Shown here: piece after piece, positions 1 to 9,903 of the stretch | Layout of the letters: every line of letters begins with the position of its first letter | How positions within the stretch are numbered: position 1 is the stretch's first letter | Assembly (NCBI GenBank): GCA_047967505.1 | Contig: CM106540.1 | Origin: Dipteris shenzhenensis | Lineage: Eukaryota > Polypodiophyta > Polypodiopsida > Gleicheniales | DNA length: 64,000 nucleotides | Reading direction: 5' to 3' (one strand) | Position numbers and translations under genes: made by a program | Notes under the pieces: generated by a model | What the model was told of the DNA's origin: nothing | Seen by the model: only the letters and a program-made list of their open reading frames with translations | The model's database searches: none

Positions 1-221
1 TCTGCAAGATGAAGTCTAATAGTAGACTTTGCTAATGCATCCAACTCATTCCAATCATCCTCAGACATATTTGCAGGCTTAGCTTCAATACCTGCCAAGG
101 GTTTAATCTGCTTCTTTTGAATAAGCACATCCCTTATCTGTTCTTTCCACAAAGAAAAGTTTGTCCCATCAAACTTTTTAATGCTGAAAAACTCCTTTTC
201 AGATGTGGAAGAGGATGCCAT
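1..221 (-). pseudogene. Ty1/copia gag N-terminus (partial, runs off window)
   Basis: Read on the minus strand, an ATG at 221-219 opens a frame that stays open to the window edge (73 codons). The first residues are Ser/Thr-rich, followed by KFDGTNFSLWKEQI and later DDWNELDALAKSTIRLHLA. This is the N-terminal pattern of the copia capsid family (UBN2/DUF4219-like), which packages retrotransposon RNA in cytoplasmic particles. The visible part has no lesion, but the rest lies outside the window, so intactness cannot be judged. It belongs with the minus-oriented PBS and LTR at 1646-1839. It may be the missing 5' half of the same family as the plus-strand pol next door. Confidence 0.8.
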
Positions 222-1645
222 GATGCAAATAAAGCAAAATCCCAAATGCTAGTACCTGCAAGAGAGAATCACACCAAATACTAGGTGCATCCAAATGTGT
301 ATGCCACAATAGAGTGAAATATCACCAAAATTCAAAGCTCAAAGCATCAAAAGATGCATCTGACTCATGTGCATATACTATGCATCCATATGAGTAAATC
401 TGGCCCAAAAGAAAATGCCAATAAGTGCCAAATGACTCAAGCATAAACACTGTCCACTGGCATATGCATCAATAATGTCTCATCCAAGAGAGCATAGCAC
501 TATCAGTGCATCACCTGCAATGTGTCAAAGCTGTCCCTCAGCTTAAAATAGCATCCATGTGCAAAGCGTCCATAAAAAATAGCATCCCACAAGGCAATTT
601 GGGCCTATCAGCGCATCCAACAAGGACCGCAATGCATCCAAATGGCCTATAAATCATCCACTGCAACCCAATGCACACCACGAATGAGCGCACACTGCTC
701 AAACTGCAACCAGAGTGATCTGCATAAGGTATACTCAAGAAATCATAGTCCCACGGTAATGAGCGCTACTGAAAATAGGACCTGAGATGCTTCAAAACAT
801 GGGCGCTATCGCATAATTGGACTCAGCAAGAAAATCTGCAAATATCTCTCTTCTGCCAGAACTCCAAAATCCCAACCGATGAGTGAGAAATGGGAGTCAA
901 TACTTATCCACTGCCATGTGGCATAAATCTAAGGTTTCAAAACCTTAGTATGAAAAATGCATAACAGAGAGACGAAATCGAATACACAGAGATTTATAAC
1001 TCTGAAAATCCTCCACCAAATCACGCAAGAACTGATAGGTAGGGGTTTTTGGGTGTCCGGAACACAATGGGACAGACGGTTTTGGAAACCGTGGCCTCAA
1101 TCACTGGGTCCAACACACGGACTGAAAAACGTTTTTGGAAACAGAGCTATCTGTAACCTCCACCGGAGTGCGAATGATGAGCAACATAGAAGTTTTAGGA
1201 CCTCCTGAGTCCACCGGAAGTGACAGATCTGCAAATGGTTGCTCCAAACTTGAGTTCCAACACCCGGGCAAAAAACGCAGGAACTGATACAGTGAGTCAG
1301 AAATCCACTGAAATGATCCCAGATTCAAGAATGAAGGTGTTTCCAAGCTCCTGAAGTAATGTGGACACCAAAAGCAAGCAATAGTTGCCTCTACAAGTCA
1401 ATACGGAGTCTCTGTCATCGAACGGAACAGGGAAAAGCTCAAAAAACGACTTTTTCTTTGAAAGCTCTTAACAGGCTCTCAAAACCACTTCGCAAAGCCA
1501 AAGTGACTTTTCCAAAGGTTCCTCCAAGGTCTCTGCACACTCGGATGCAAGTAAAGTCACCCACAAAGCTTCCCACAGAGCTTCTCCTTCCTCCCACAGA
1601 GCTGCTGAGCTTCCAAGCATTCACGCACGCTCAGCTAGATCACCC
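222..1645 (-). other. Leader between PBS and gag of the minus-strand copia element
   Basis: About 1.4 kb separates the PBS from the gag start, which is long for a plant copia element. No protein domain was recognised on either strand. The part nearest gag (about 250-690) is unusually rich in GCATC/GCATCC words and small palindromes such as GCATCaaaaGATGC. It may be true leader or an older insertion. Confidence 0.4.
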
Positions 1646-1659
1646 GGGCTCTGATACCA
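1646..1659 (-). promoter_or_regulatory. Primer binding site (initiator-Met tRNA), minus strand
   Basis: The minus strand reads TGGTATCAGAGCCC, the standard plant retrotransposon primer site complementary to the 3' end of initiator-Met tRNA. It lies two bases inside the end of the LTR at 1662-1839, the expected place for priming minus-strand cDNA synthesis. Confidence 0.85.
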
Positions 1660-1661
1660 GT

Positions 1662-1839
1662 TGAGAGTGCTCTCAACAGAAGCAAGAACGGAAGAAGGAG
1701 AGAGAGCGAGAGAGAGACAGAGAGCCACACAAGTTTTGGTGGGTGCAGAACCACCCTAATCTTCTTTTTCATTCATTTATATATGTGTTTGAGTATTGTA
1801 CATAACTGGGGTTAAGGCACAGTGACCTTTAACCCCACA
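1662..1839 (-). repeat. copia LTR, inverted copy (178 bp)
   Basis: On the minus strand this runs from TGTGGGG to CTCTCA. It is a close reverse-complement match of the LTR at 4564-4733. The PBS follows on its inner side at 1659-1646. Its outer TG end abuts plus-strand copia pol at 1840 with no intervening genomic sequence. In a normal element the two LTRs are direct repeats, so this head-to-head layout is abnormal. Confidence 0.8.
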
Positions 1840-4471
1840 CTTCATTCCATGTTACTCCCCATAGGGAATGGTTCTCCACTTATGACAGTGGAAAGACAGG
1901 TTGTGTGCATCTTGGAAATGACTATGCATGTGACATAGGGGGAGTAGGTGATATAAAGTTTTCTTTTGCAAATGGGTCTGCATTTATTTTGAAACATGTG
2001 AGACATGTGCCTAAGTTCACCAAGAGTCTTATTTCAGTGGGTCAGCTAGATGATGCTGGTTTTCACACCACTTTTGGCTTTCAGAGTTGGAAAATTCAAA
2101 AGGGCTCTATGCTTTTGGCCAGGGGTGCCAAGTGTGGGACTTTGTATCCATTACATGTATCAGGGGTATTTGATCATGTTGTTGTAATAACCGAGCAGCC
2201 AAGCTCTTCTTTGTGGCATTATAGGTTGGGCCACATGAGCCAGAATGGAATGAAACTCTTATGCCGTTTGGGTTATGTACCGCATTTGAGTTTCTCTGAT
2301 TTTGAATTTTGTGAGCACTGTCTCTATGGGAAGCAGACTAAATCAGCCCATAAAACAAGGGGAAAGAAAGAGTTTGAAAAGCTTGATTTGGTGCATTCAG
2401 ACGTATGTGGTCCCATGCCTACACGATCATTAGGCAGGGCTGAATACTATGTGACATTCATTGATGATGCAACTAGGAAAGTGTGGGCTTATGCTATAGC
2501 TCGGAAGAGTGATGTGTTCCAGGAATTTTAGAAATGGCTGGCCTTGGTTGAGAATCAGTTTGGTAGAACGCTTAAATTCCTACGAGCTGACAATGGTGGA
2601 GAGTATCTCTCTCATGACTTTCAACATTTCTGTGATACACGTGGGATTAAGAGGGAGCTCACATCCCCTCGTACTCCAAAGTTAAATCCAGTTGCAGAAA
2701 AGATGAACCATACCATTCAAGAAAGGTTGCAATGCATGCTTTCCAATGCAAGTCTTTCTGGTGGTTTTTGGGCTGAGGCAATGAAGACTGCAGTGCACGT
2801 GACCAATAGATCACCTAGTAAGAGTTTGGATGGTGGTATTCCTAAAGAGGCATGGAGTGGCAAGAAGCCCTCTTACTCTCATTTGTGTATATTTGGGTGT
2901 GAGGCATATGCACATGTGCCAAAAGAGCTTCAAAAGAAGCTAGATCCTAATACTAGGAAATGCATCTTTCTGGGTTATGGTGAAAGTGGAGAGATGGGCT
3001 ATCATCTCTGGGATCCAGAAGCAAAGAAGATCATACGCAACCATGATGTAGTCTTCAATGAGAAGAAGATGCATAGGCACCCATGAGGGATGTGGAAATG
3101 AGGAGAATCACTTTCCAGGATATGAAACCACCTACATATGTTGATAGACAGCAACCTGTCCATGCACTAAATGTGCAAGAAATGGTACCACCAAGTACTC
3201 CCACAGGTATACAATCAAGGGTAGATGATGGATCATTTATTAGTGGAAATGATGAGCCAAATGTGGCTGATATGCAGGTGGGACAGCAAGCTGAAATGCC
3301 CTTGAGAAGATCATCTAGAGTGTCTATACCGCCTGATAGGTTTGTTCCAGGGGTAGACTATGTGATGCTTACTGATTGCGGGGAGCCTTCTTACTACAGA
3401 GAGGCTATGATGCACGAGGATCAATGCAAGTGGGAGTATGCTATGCAATCAAAGATGAGTTCACTTATGAATAATAAGACTTGGGACTTGGTTTCTTTGC
3501 CACATGGAAAGGAAGCATTGCCATGTAAATGGGTCTACAAAATGAAGGTCACAGGTGATGATGTGCCTAGGTACAAGGCCCGTTTGGTCGCTAAAAGGTT
3601 CAAGCAAGAGAAGGGTGTGGACTTTGATGAGATATTCTCTCTAGTTGTGAAGATGACCACACTTAGATGCATGCTTGGACTAGTGGCATCAGAGGATATG
3701 GAGCTTATGCAGATGGATGTCAAGACAGCTTTCTTGCATGGGGATTTGCATGAGGAAATTTACATGGTGCAGCCGGAAGGCTTTGAAGAAAAGGGCAAAG
3801 TGCATTTAGTTTGCAGGTTGAAGAAGAGTCTCTATTGTCTTAAGCAAGTGCCTAGAGAATGGTATCAGAAGTTTGATGCTTTCATTTGGTCCCAGGGTTT
3901 TAGGAGTGAAATTGATCACTGCCTCTACAGTAAAAGGGCTAAGGATAATAGCCTGATAATCTTGGCACTACATGTGGATGATATGCTATTGGCTAGCAAG
4001 AATACTTATGAGCTAGATGCATTAAAGGCCAAGTTGCATGAGGCCTTTGATATGAAGGATTTGGGACTTGTAGGTCATATTCTTGGTATGCGCATCACGT
4101 GTGATCGGAGTAGGAAACTCCTTTGGCTTTCACAAAAAGAGTATGTTACAAAAGTATTACAGCATTTCAATATGGAGGGGGGGAAGGTAGTGAGTACTCC
4201 ATTGCCTCCATATGAGAAACTGAGTCATATAGATAGTCCCAAATCAGATGAGGAAAGGGCCATGATGGCCGAGGTTCCTTATGCATCAGCGGTTGGGAGT
4301 CTTATGTATGCTATGATAGCTACTAGACTAGACATTACATTTGCAGTGGGAGTTGTTAGTCGGTATATGGCATTCATCAGGGAGGTACTTGAGGACAAGC
4401 GCATAGAGCTTATCAAGGTTCATACAGATGATAACCCTATAGATATGCTAACGAAGAGTCTACCTAGTTAG
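1840..4471 (+). pseudogene. Ty1/copia pol (protease end, integrase, reverse transcriptase, broken RNase H)
   Basis: The frame begins abruptly inside the protease region. The order that follows is GAG-pre-integrase (LWHYRLGHMS), integrase core with HSDVCGP, ADNGGEY and VAEKMN supplying the D-D-E residues, then reverse transcriptase with KARLVAKRF, DVKTAFLHGDL and the catalytic LHVDDML. This order (integrase before RT) defines copia. Lesions: an in-frame TAG at 2529-2531; a frameshift near 3083, where TGA and the next ATG overlap; and an in-frame deletion near 4370 that fuses SRYMA directly to FIREVLEDK, removing most of RNase H. No gag or 5' LTR is present in this orientation. The closing motif DMLTKSL is retained before the stop at 4469-4471. 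Confidence 0.9.
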
Positions 4472-4552
4472 CGGTTTGAGTATTGTCGTGTATTGATGGG
4501 CATTGGATAGTATCCTCACTGGTTGTTCTCCCTTAAAGGCACATTGTCCTTT

Positions 4553-4563
4553 AAGTGGGAGGT
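4553..4563 (+). promoter_or_regulatory. Polypurine tract of the copia element
   Basis: AAGTGGGAGGT sits directly before the 3' LTR. This is the plus-strand primer site in LTR retrotransposons and fits the copia consensus. Confidence 0.75.
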
Positions 4564-4733
4564 TGTGGGGGTTAAAGGTCACTGTGCCTTTACCCCGGTT
4601 ATGTACATTACTCAAACACATATATAAATGAATGAAAAAGAAGATTAGGGTGTTTTGTACCCACCAAAACTTGTGTGGCTCTCTGTTTCTCTCTCTCCCT
4701 CCTCTGTTCTTACTTCTGTTGAGAGCACTCTCA
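4564..4733 (+). repeat. copia 3' LTR (170 bp)
   Basis: The repeat runs from TGTGGGG to CTCTCA and follows the polypurine tract. It is the inverted counterpart of 1662-1839. It contains a CT-rich tract and a short palindrome near its end (GAGAGcACTCTC). No 5-bp target duplication can be paired, because the matching left end is absent or outside the window. Confidence 0.85.
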
Positions 4734-4879
4734 TTTTATACTCATTAAGTGATAGATTAGGCTAGTACGATCTACACTTTGTCACGAGCTACTCAAATGC
4801 CTTCTCCTCATATGGGGGCTTATAAATAGAGTTAGTTGGTTCCCACGTAGTTACATGAGAGTGGAGCATTGATATCTAA
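4734..4879. other. Short unassigned spacer
   Basis: No coding signal is seen. A TATA-like CTTATAAATAG occurs near 4829, possibly from an old LTR, but no LTR borders were found. Confidence 0.3.
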
Positions 4880-4936
4880 CACACACATGCATGCACACAC
4901 ACACACACACACAAAAATTAATTATAATACATATAT

Positions 4937-4976
<40 letters not shown>

Positions 4977-5007
4977 ATGTGTGTGTGTGTACGTGTGTGT
5001 GTGTGTG

Positions 5008-5041
<34 letters not shown>

Positions 5042-5300
5042 TGATATTTTATATATATTATAATGTCATATTATATATCATATTTAATATAAATAATATT
5101 ATATGAAACATATAATACACTGTAAATACATAATATATAAGTTATTATTGATAATATGCTCTATATTTTTATCACTCTCTCTATATATATAATATTGTAT
5201 TACTTATATTTCTATCTCTCTCTTTGTATATTATAGAGAGAGAGAAAGAGAACAAAGAGAGTAAGAAAGAGAGACAACAAACAAAGAGAGAAATCAAAGG

Positions 5301-5334
<34 letters not shown>

Positions 5335-5386
5335 AAGAGAGAGAGAGTAAAAAAGAGAGACAACAAACAAAGAGAGAAATCAAAGG

Positions 5387-5428
<42 letters not shown>

Positions 5429-5714
5429 AAAGGAAGGGGAGAGAGAAGAGAGAGAGAGAGAGAGTAGAGGAAGGGGGGAGAGAGAGAGAGAGAGAGAGTA
5501 TATGATTGTATATAATGCGATAGAGAAATTTATAATATATTATATTATATTATATTATAGTAAATATTAATATTATAGAATATTTCTAAATGTATGTATT
5601 TATCTATGTGTGTGTGTGAGTGTGTGTATTTATATATATATAATATCTATGTATGTATATATATATATATACATTTATGTATATATATATAATATCTATG
5701 TGTATATATCTATA

Positions 5715-5750
<36 letters not shown>

Positions 5751-5859
5751 CTATGTATACACACACACATATAATATTACAATAATATCATTTAATGTAA
5801 TCATATATATATTAGAGAGAGAGAGCAATGAGAGAGAGAGTGTGTAAGAGAGGAGAGAG

Positions 5860-5907
<48 letters not shown>

Positions 5908-5919
5908 TGTGTGTGTAAG

Positions 5920-5960
<41 letters not shown>

Positions 5961-6011
5961 ATTTATATTTACATATAAGTCATAAAATAAATAAACATGT
6001 GTGTATGTGTG

Positions 6012-6047
<36 letters not shown>

Positions 6048-6355
6048 GTGAGAGAGAGAGAGAGACTTATATTTATATTTATATATAAGGTATAAAATAA
6101 ATAAATATGTGTGTATGTGTGTGTAGAGAGAGAGAGCCATAGGAGAGGAAGAGGAGAGAGAACAGAGAGAGAGAGTATATAATGATAGCGATAAATGTAT
6201 AACATATATATATATATATATATGTAATCCTTTTCGATAGTTTTTAGTTAGTTTATATTTCAGACAGAGAGAGAGAGAGAGTATAAGATATTTATTTATA
6301 TTTTAATATTTAGTGTGTGTGTGTGTGTGTACATGCATGTGTGTGTGTGTGTGTT
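4880..6355. repeat. Compound microsatellite field (CA/TG, GA, TA)
   Basis: About 1.5 kb is almost wholly (CA)n, (TG)n, (GA)n and (TA)n runs separated by AT-rich links. Some pieces are duplicated in tandem: an 86-bp unit starting at 5275 and again at 5361, and a unit of about 108 bp near 5957 and 6065 (TTTATATTTA links followed by TGTGTG and GAGAGA). Open frames here encode only His-Thr, Arg-Glu or Leu-Ser strings and are not genes. Confidence 0.9.
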
Positions 6356-6890
6356 TTTTGCAAATTTTCTTAAAATTCCTCAAAGTTTGAGATTTATAAG
6401 TGAAACCTTAAATTTTATTAAAGGAAATCTATGATCGCAACTTTGAGACCCAGTGGAGCGGGTCTCCATCCCGTCGTAGACAGGTCAGGTTACTTAAGGA
6501 TTTAAGGATGCAATTCGAAGCCATCATAAATTTGCGCCCGTTCTAGTAGCATACAAGGTATTGCGTACCAAGTTGTAGTAGTATCGCACTTGCTCACACA
6601 ATGTAGGACTTTTCACTCCAAACTTGCCTTTGTTGTGGATAGTCAGTTGTGCACTTGGCTACCCCCAAAGCTCCCTTCTCTACCCATCTACCTATGTGTA
6701 TAATTGAGCATCTCTTTACCTCAGTGAAGCTTCTGATAATGCTCCATTTTTCATGCACACAAGTGTGATTGTGTTATATAGATTTGGTTACTCATCCATG
6801 AGCTACCTAGCCTAAGCAACCCACATTTGTTACGGTAAAGGCTCAGGTTTTTGGAAGGACTATTGGGTAGACCAACTCATACATATAAGG
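6356..6890. other. Unassigned sequence left of the Harbinger ORF
   Basis: No domain was recognised. This probably contains the left end of the Harbinger element, but I could not identify terminal inverted repeats or the 3-bp target duplication. Confidence 0.25.
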
Positions 6891-7247
6891 GGTGGTATGC
6901 ATGAGGAATTCAACAATCCTCAGAAACAAGGCATTAACCTTTGGAGCAAGGTTGCAACACAACTGGCTTCCACCTATCATGACTTCAATAAGGATAGTGA
7001 GAGTTGTTAAAAGAAGTGGACACATGTCTATCAACAGTACTAGCAAGACAAGGCACACAATTCCATTTTAGAAAATGACAGGAAACATACTTGCAAGTGG
7101 TATGACGTGGTTGATGAGTACATGCATGATAGGGCTCATGTTGTATGTGTCAGCCATGATTCATCTATTATGGATAGTTTGGCTCTTAATGGTGAGATGC
7201 AACCCAATGGAGATGTTGAAAAAGACCTGGCGGCATCCGCTACATGA
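6891..7247 (+). pseudogene. Myb/SANT-like DNA-binding ORF of a PIF/Harbinger transposon
   Basis: One frame reads EEFNNPQKQGINLWSKVA, then a helix with SESC-KKKWTHVY, then KHTCKWYDVVDEYMHD. This resembles the Myb/trihelix-like accessory protein that PIF/Harbinger elements encode beside their transposase; in this family it helps bring the transposase to the nucleus and to the ends. In-frame TAA at 7008-7010 and TAG at 7041-7043 break it, and the frame stops at 7245-7247. Only one helix bundle is visible and the start is unclear. The transposase lies on the same strand at 13651-15028, beyond an inserted gypsy element. Confidence 0.6.
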
Positions 7248-7644
7248 GGGGGGACAACTACACCATCCTCCACTACACGACGAGAGACAACTCGTATGGG
7301 CCGAAATAACTGAAGCTTGGATGAGTATTTGGGACAAATGGTAGACACTAGTTCTGCTCTTTTAGACCACTTGAAATACTTCTCCTCCTGACAAGAAGCC
7401 TTTATATGCTGATACTTTAACGGGCTGAAAGTTTTCCAAGGCTTCTCCAAATCATGTTGATATATCAATGTCATGTTTACATGTCACAGCTTTGTTTCAC
7501 TACATGTGACATTGATATTTTAGTTGTTACATAGTTGATGATCATGTTTTACATGTGACAGCTTTGTTAGACAATTGATGATCATGGTTTAGATGAAAGC
7601 TTTGTTTGCTTCATGATTGGTGCTTGCTTGATGCAGATGCTCAT
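7248..7644. other. Harbinger inter-ORF region
   Basis: Sequence between the Myb-like ORF and the gypsy insertion. It contains several copies of a word like TTTACATGTGACAGCTTTGTT near 7465-7570. No gene is seen. Confidence 0.35.
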
Positions 7645-7649
7645 GGCCA

Positions 7650-8107
7650 TGTCACGACATGATTATTTGTATTAGATCCTAGTGGATCATTCTAGGGAAT
7701 CTGGTGATTACCCTACGGTTGTAACATTGTAAATTGGCCAATTGAATATAATAAAATAAGTACGTATGCATTAGGTCCTAGGATGGTTAGGAAAGGGTAG
7801 CATTATGCATGGGTATTGCATTAATCAATGGTAGGCATAAAGAGTCATAGGCTAAGGGTAGAATAATGGGGTATGCCTAAGGGATGTGATCCCAAGAGGC
7901 ATGAGGGTTGCACCCTCTCGTGTCATTCATGGTGTGTGAGCATGGGCATTTGCATGCATGTGGTTTGTGGCTTGTGTGGAGCATGTAGAGAGGAGTCTAG
8001 CAAAAATACTCATGTGGGCACTCCTTCCACCCCATTTGGAGGGCCAATACTTCTCAATTTATGCATCATCTACACACATGTGCATTTCTGCATTGAAGAA
8101 CTTGACA
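7650..8107 (+). repeat. gypsy 5' LTR (458 bp)
   Basis: The repeat begins TGTCACGACATG and ends CTTGACA. It matches 13150-13645 throughout with scattered substitutions. Target bases GGCCA precede it. Confidence 0.92.
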
Positions 8108-8109
8108 AG

Positions 8110-8122
8110 TGGTATTTAGAGC
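8110..8122 (+). promoter_or_regulatory. Primer binding site of the gypsy element
   Basis: TGGTATTTAGAGCC lies two bases after the 5' LTR. It is the initiator-Met primer site with changes in the middle (TT for C in TATCAGAGCC), consistent with an ageing element. Confidence 0.7.
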
Positions 8123-9241
8123 CAAGATCCTCTAACTGTGAGAGCCTGCCATGTGGAAGTTGCAGCAGACACTGACGTCGGCGTGAAGTCATCGTTAAAG
8201 AAATTACCAGGGGGCTTCATTCTCTTTTTCCCCTCTAAAATTTGATTAAAATTAAATCTTTACCTTCGTCCTGCACGTGAGGAGACGATCAATACATTGG
8301 AAAAAAAAGAGGCGATGGCCCCGCACCACCAATCGCAGGCTTTTAAGGAGTCCGTGTGTCTCATTGATTATCCCCCCTCCCTCATGTCATAGTCCTCGAC
8401 TCGAGGACTCTTGGGTCTTGTGAAGGCCTTGTGTAGGTCTTGTGTGAAGGCCTTTTGGAAGGCCGTGTGGCATGCGGATGGAGCACAGCGCCGCAATCTC
8501 CACCATGGCCCGCACTTGGGAGCCACCCTTGCAGCCTTGTAGTCATCGTGTGGCACGTGTTTGCGCGACAGTGGCACAGCAGTTGTGTGCCCTCTGTCCC
8601 TTGGACCACCGTGTCCCCATCTTGCCGCCCTCTGCTCCACCTGTGCCATGCGTCAAGCCACCCTCTATCGCTGTACCCTCGTCCAACGGTCGCTGCTTCA
8701 TTGCCACGTGTTGACCCACCGCCGCCCCGTTGCCACGTGTCGAATCGTCACCACCGCTGCCTCTACTACTAGTTGCCTCAACCCCCTCTACCTCGCATTA
8801 ATCCCCCCCCCCCTCTCATCACTACATTGATTAATTACCCCCCCCCCTTTTTGCGATCGAAAAAAAATTCCCCCCCCTCTCTTTCAATTCCCTTTTTTTC
8901 CCATATTGGAATTCTTTTTTTGCCCTTAATTCACTCTAGTTATCCCTTCTTTCCCCTATAATTTCTCTTCTCTCTTTGCTACCCCCCCCCCCTTACCTTG
9001 CCATTCATTCAAAAAAAAAAAAGAGAGAGAGAAGCAGGAACCAATATATATCTCGGCAGTCAGAGCAGCACCAAAGAGTCGCGGCAAGATCATGGAGTGG
9101 GCGCTTCATCGAACAGGCAAGGGGAAGTACATCTAATTTTGATCTTTTTCTTTCTATCACACTTAAATTCATTTCACACACTCTTAGCTCATCATGAAGC
9201 TTAATTGAAAACTTGATTAGTTCCACTTTATATTTCTAAAC
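8123..9241 (+). other. gypsy leader, C-rich, non-coding
   Basis: About 1.1 kb lies between the PBS and the gag start. The 8620-8990 part is very C-rich with runs of C and A. Overlapping frames on both strands encode low-complexity Pro/Ser/His peptides without domains. Confidence 0.5.
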
Positions 9242-9894
9242 ATGGAAGATAATCAAGATTTCACATGTGACAACGATCTTGAACTCACATTAAACCTCAT
9301 GGGGACAACACCTTACAGCCCTATCTACCAAAATTTATTTGATCCATCATCCAATAACCCTCAGCCACCTACCGAACCTCCACCAAGGACACCATCACCG
9401 CCACGCTACCCGGACAATGCTATAAGTATCTCTCGGGTCTTAGACCCAACATCCGACATGAGTTGGAACTCCTAAGTCCAACTAAATTAAAGGACGCCAT
9501 TAGATTGGCTGAGGCAGCAGAAAGGAAAGTCAATCCTAGAAGGAGAGAAGTAACATATGAGGCGTCAACTTCACAAAGTAGACCCTTTGTTCGATCAGCT
9601 AACTCTAAATGACATGGATGACGTTTTCCTAAGCGAGCAGGAGTACGAACAATTAATATCAAACCAACAGGGAAACCTACTCTAGGAGGACGTGTGAAAC
9701 TTCCATTCATGTCTCCTCAAGAAAGGGATAGATTGTTTAAGGAAAGAAAATGTTTTGGGTGCAAAAAGGCGACAAATCATAGATTCTATGATTGTCCAGA
9801 GTTAAAGAGGAAGATGGGTAAGACCAATGTAACTAGGACTTCTCACCCTAAGCAAGAGGGTGAGCCTTCTCGTAAAAATATTGAAAATAATTAA
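9242..9894 (+). pseudogene. gypsy gag remnant with zinc knuckle
   Basis: The ATG at 9242 opens a proline-rich N-terminus (PPTEPPPRTPSPP). Near 9420 the reading jumps to another frame carrying the usual gag C-terminal segment GLRPNIRHELELLSPTKLKD and AEAAERKV. The capsid core normally between these parts is missing, so a deletion removed it. Downstream, LFKERKCFGCKKATNHRFYDCP is a zinc-knuckle-like motif with spacing C-x2-C-x5-H-x4-C, one residue longer than the canonical knuckle. Several frame changes are needed to read through. Confidence 0.8.
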
Positions 9895-9903
9895 AAAAGC
9901 AAT

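Noticed and set aside
4869-6205. Many open frames with His-Thr, Cys-Val, Arg-Glu or Leu-Ser runs
   Set aside because: They are translations of CA/TG/GA/TA microsatellites in several frames at once, with no start context or non-repetitive sequence.
8366-8961. Overlapping 60-110 codon frames on both strands
   Set aside because: C-rich gypsy leader; peptides are low complexity, mutually overlapping and lie between PBS and gag.
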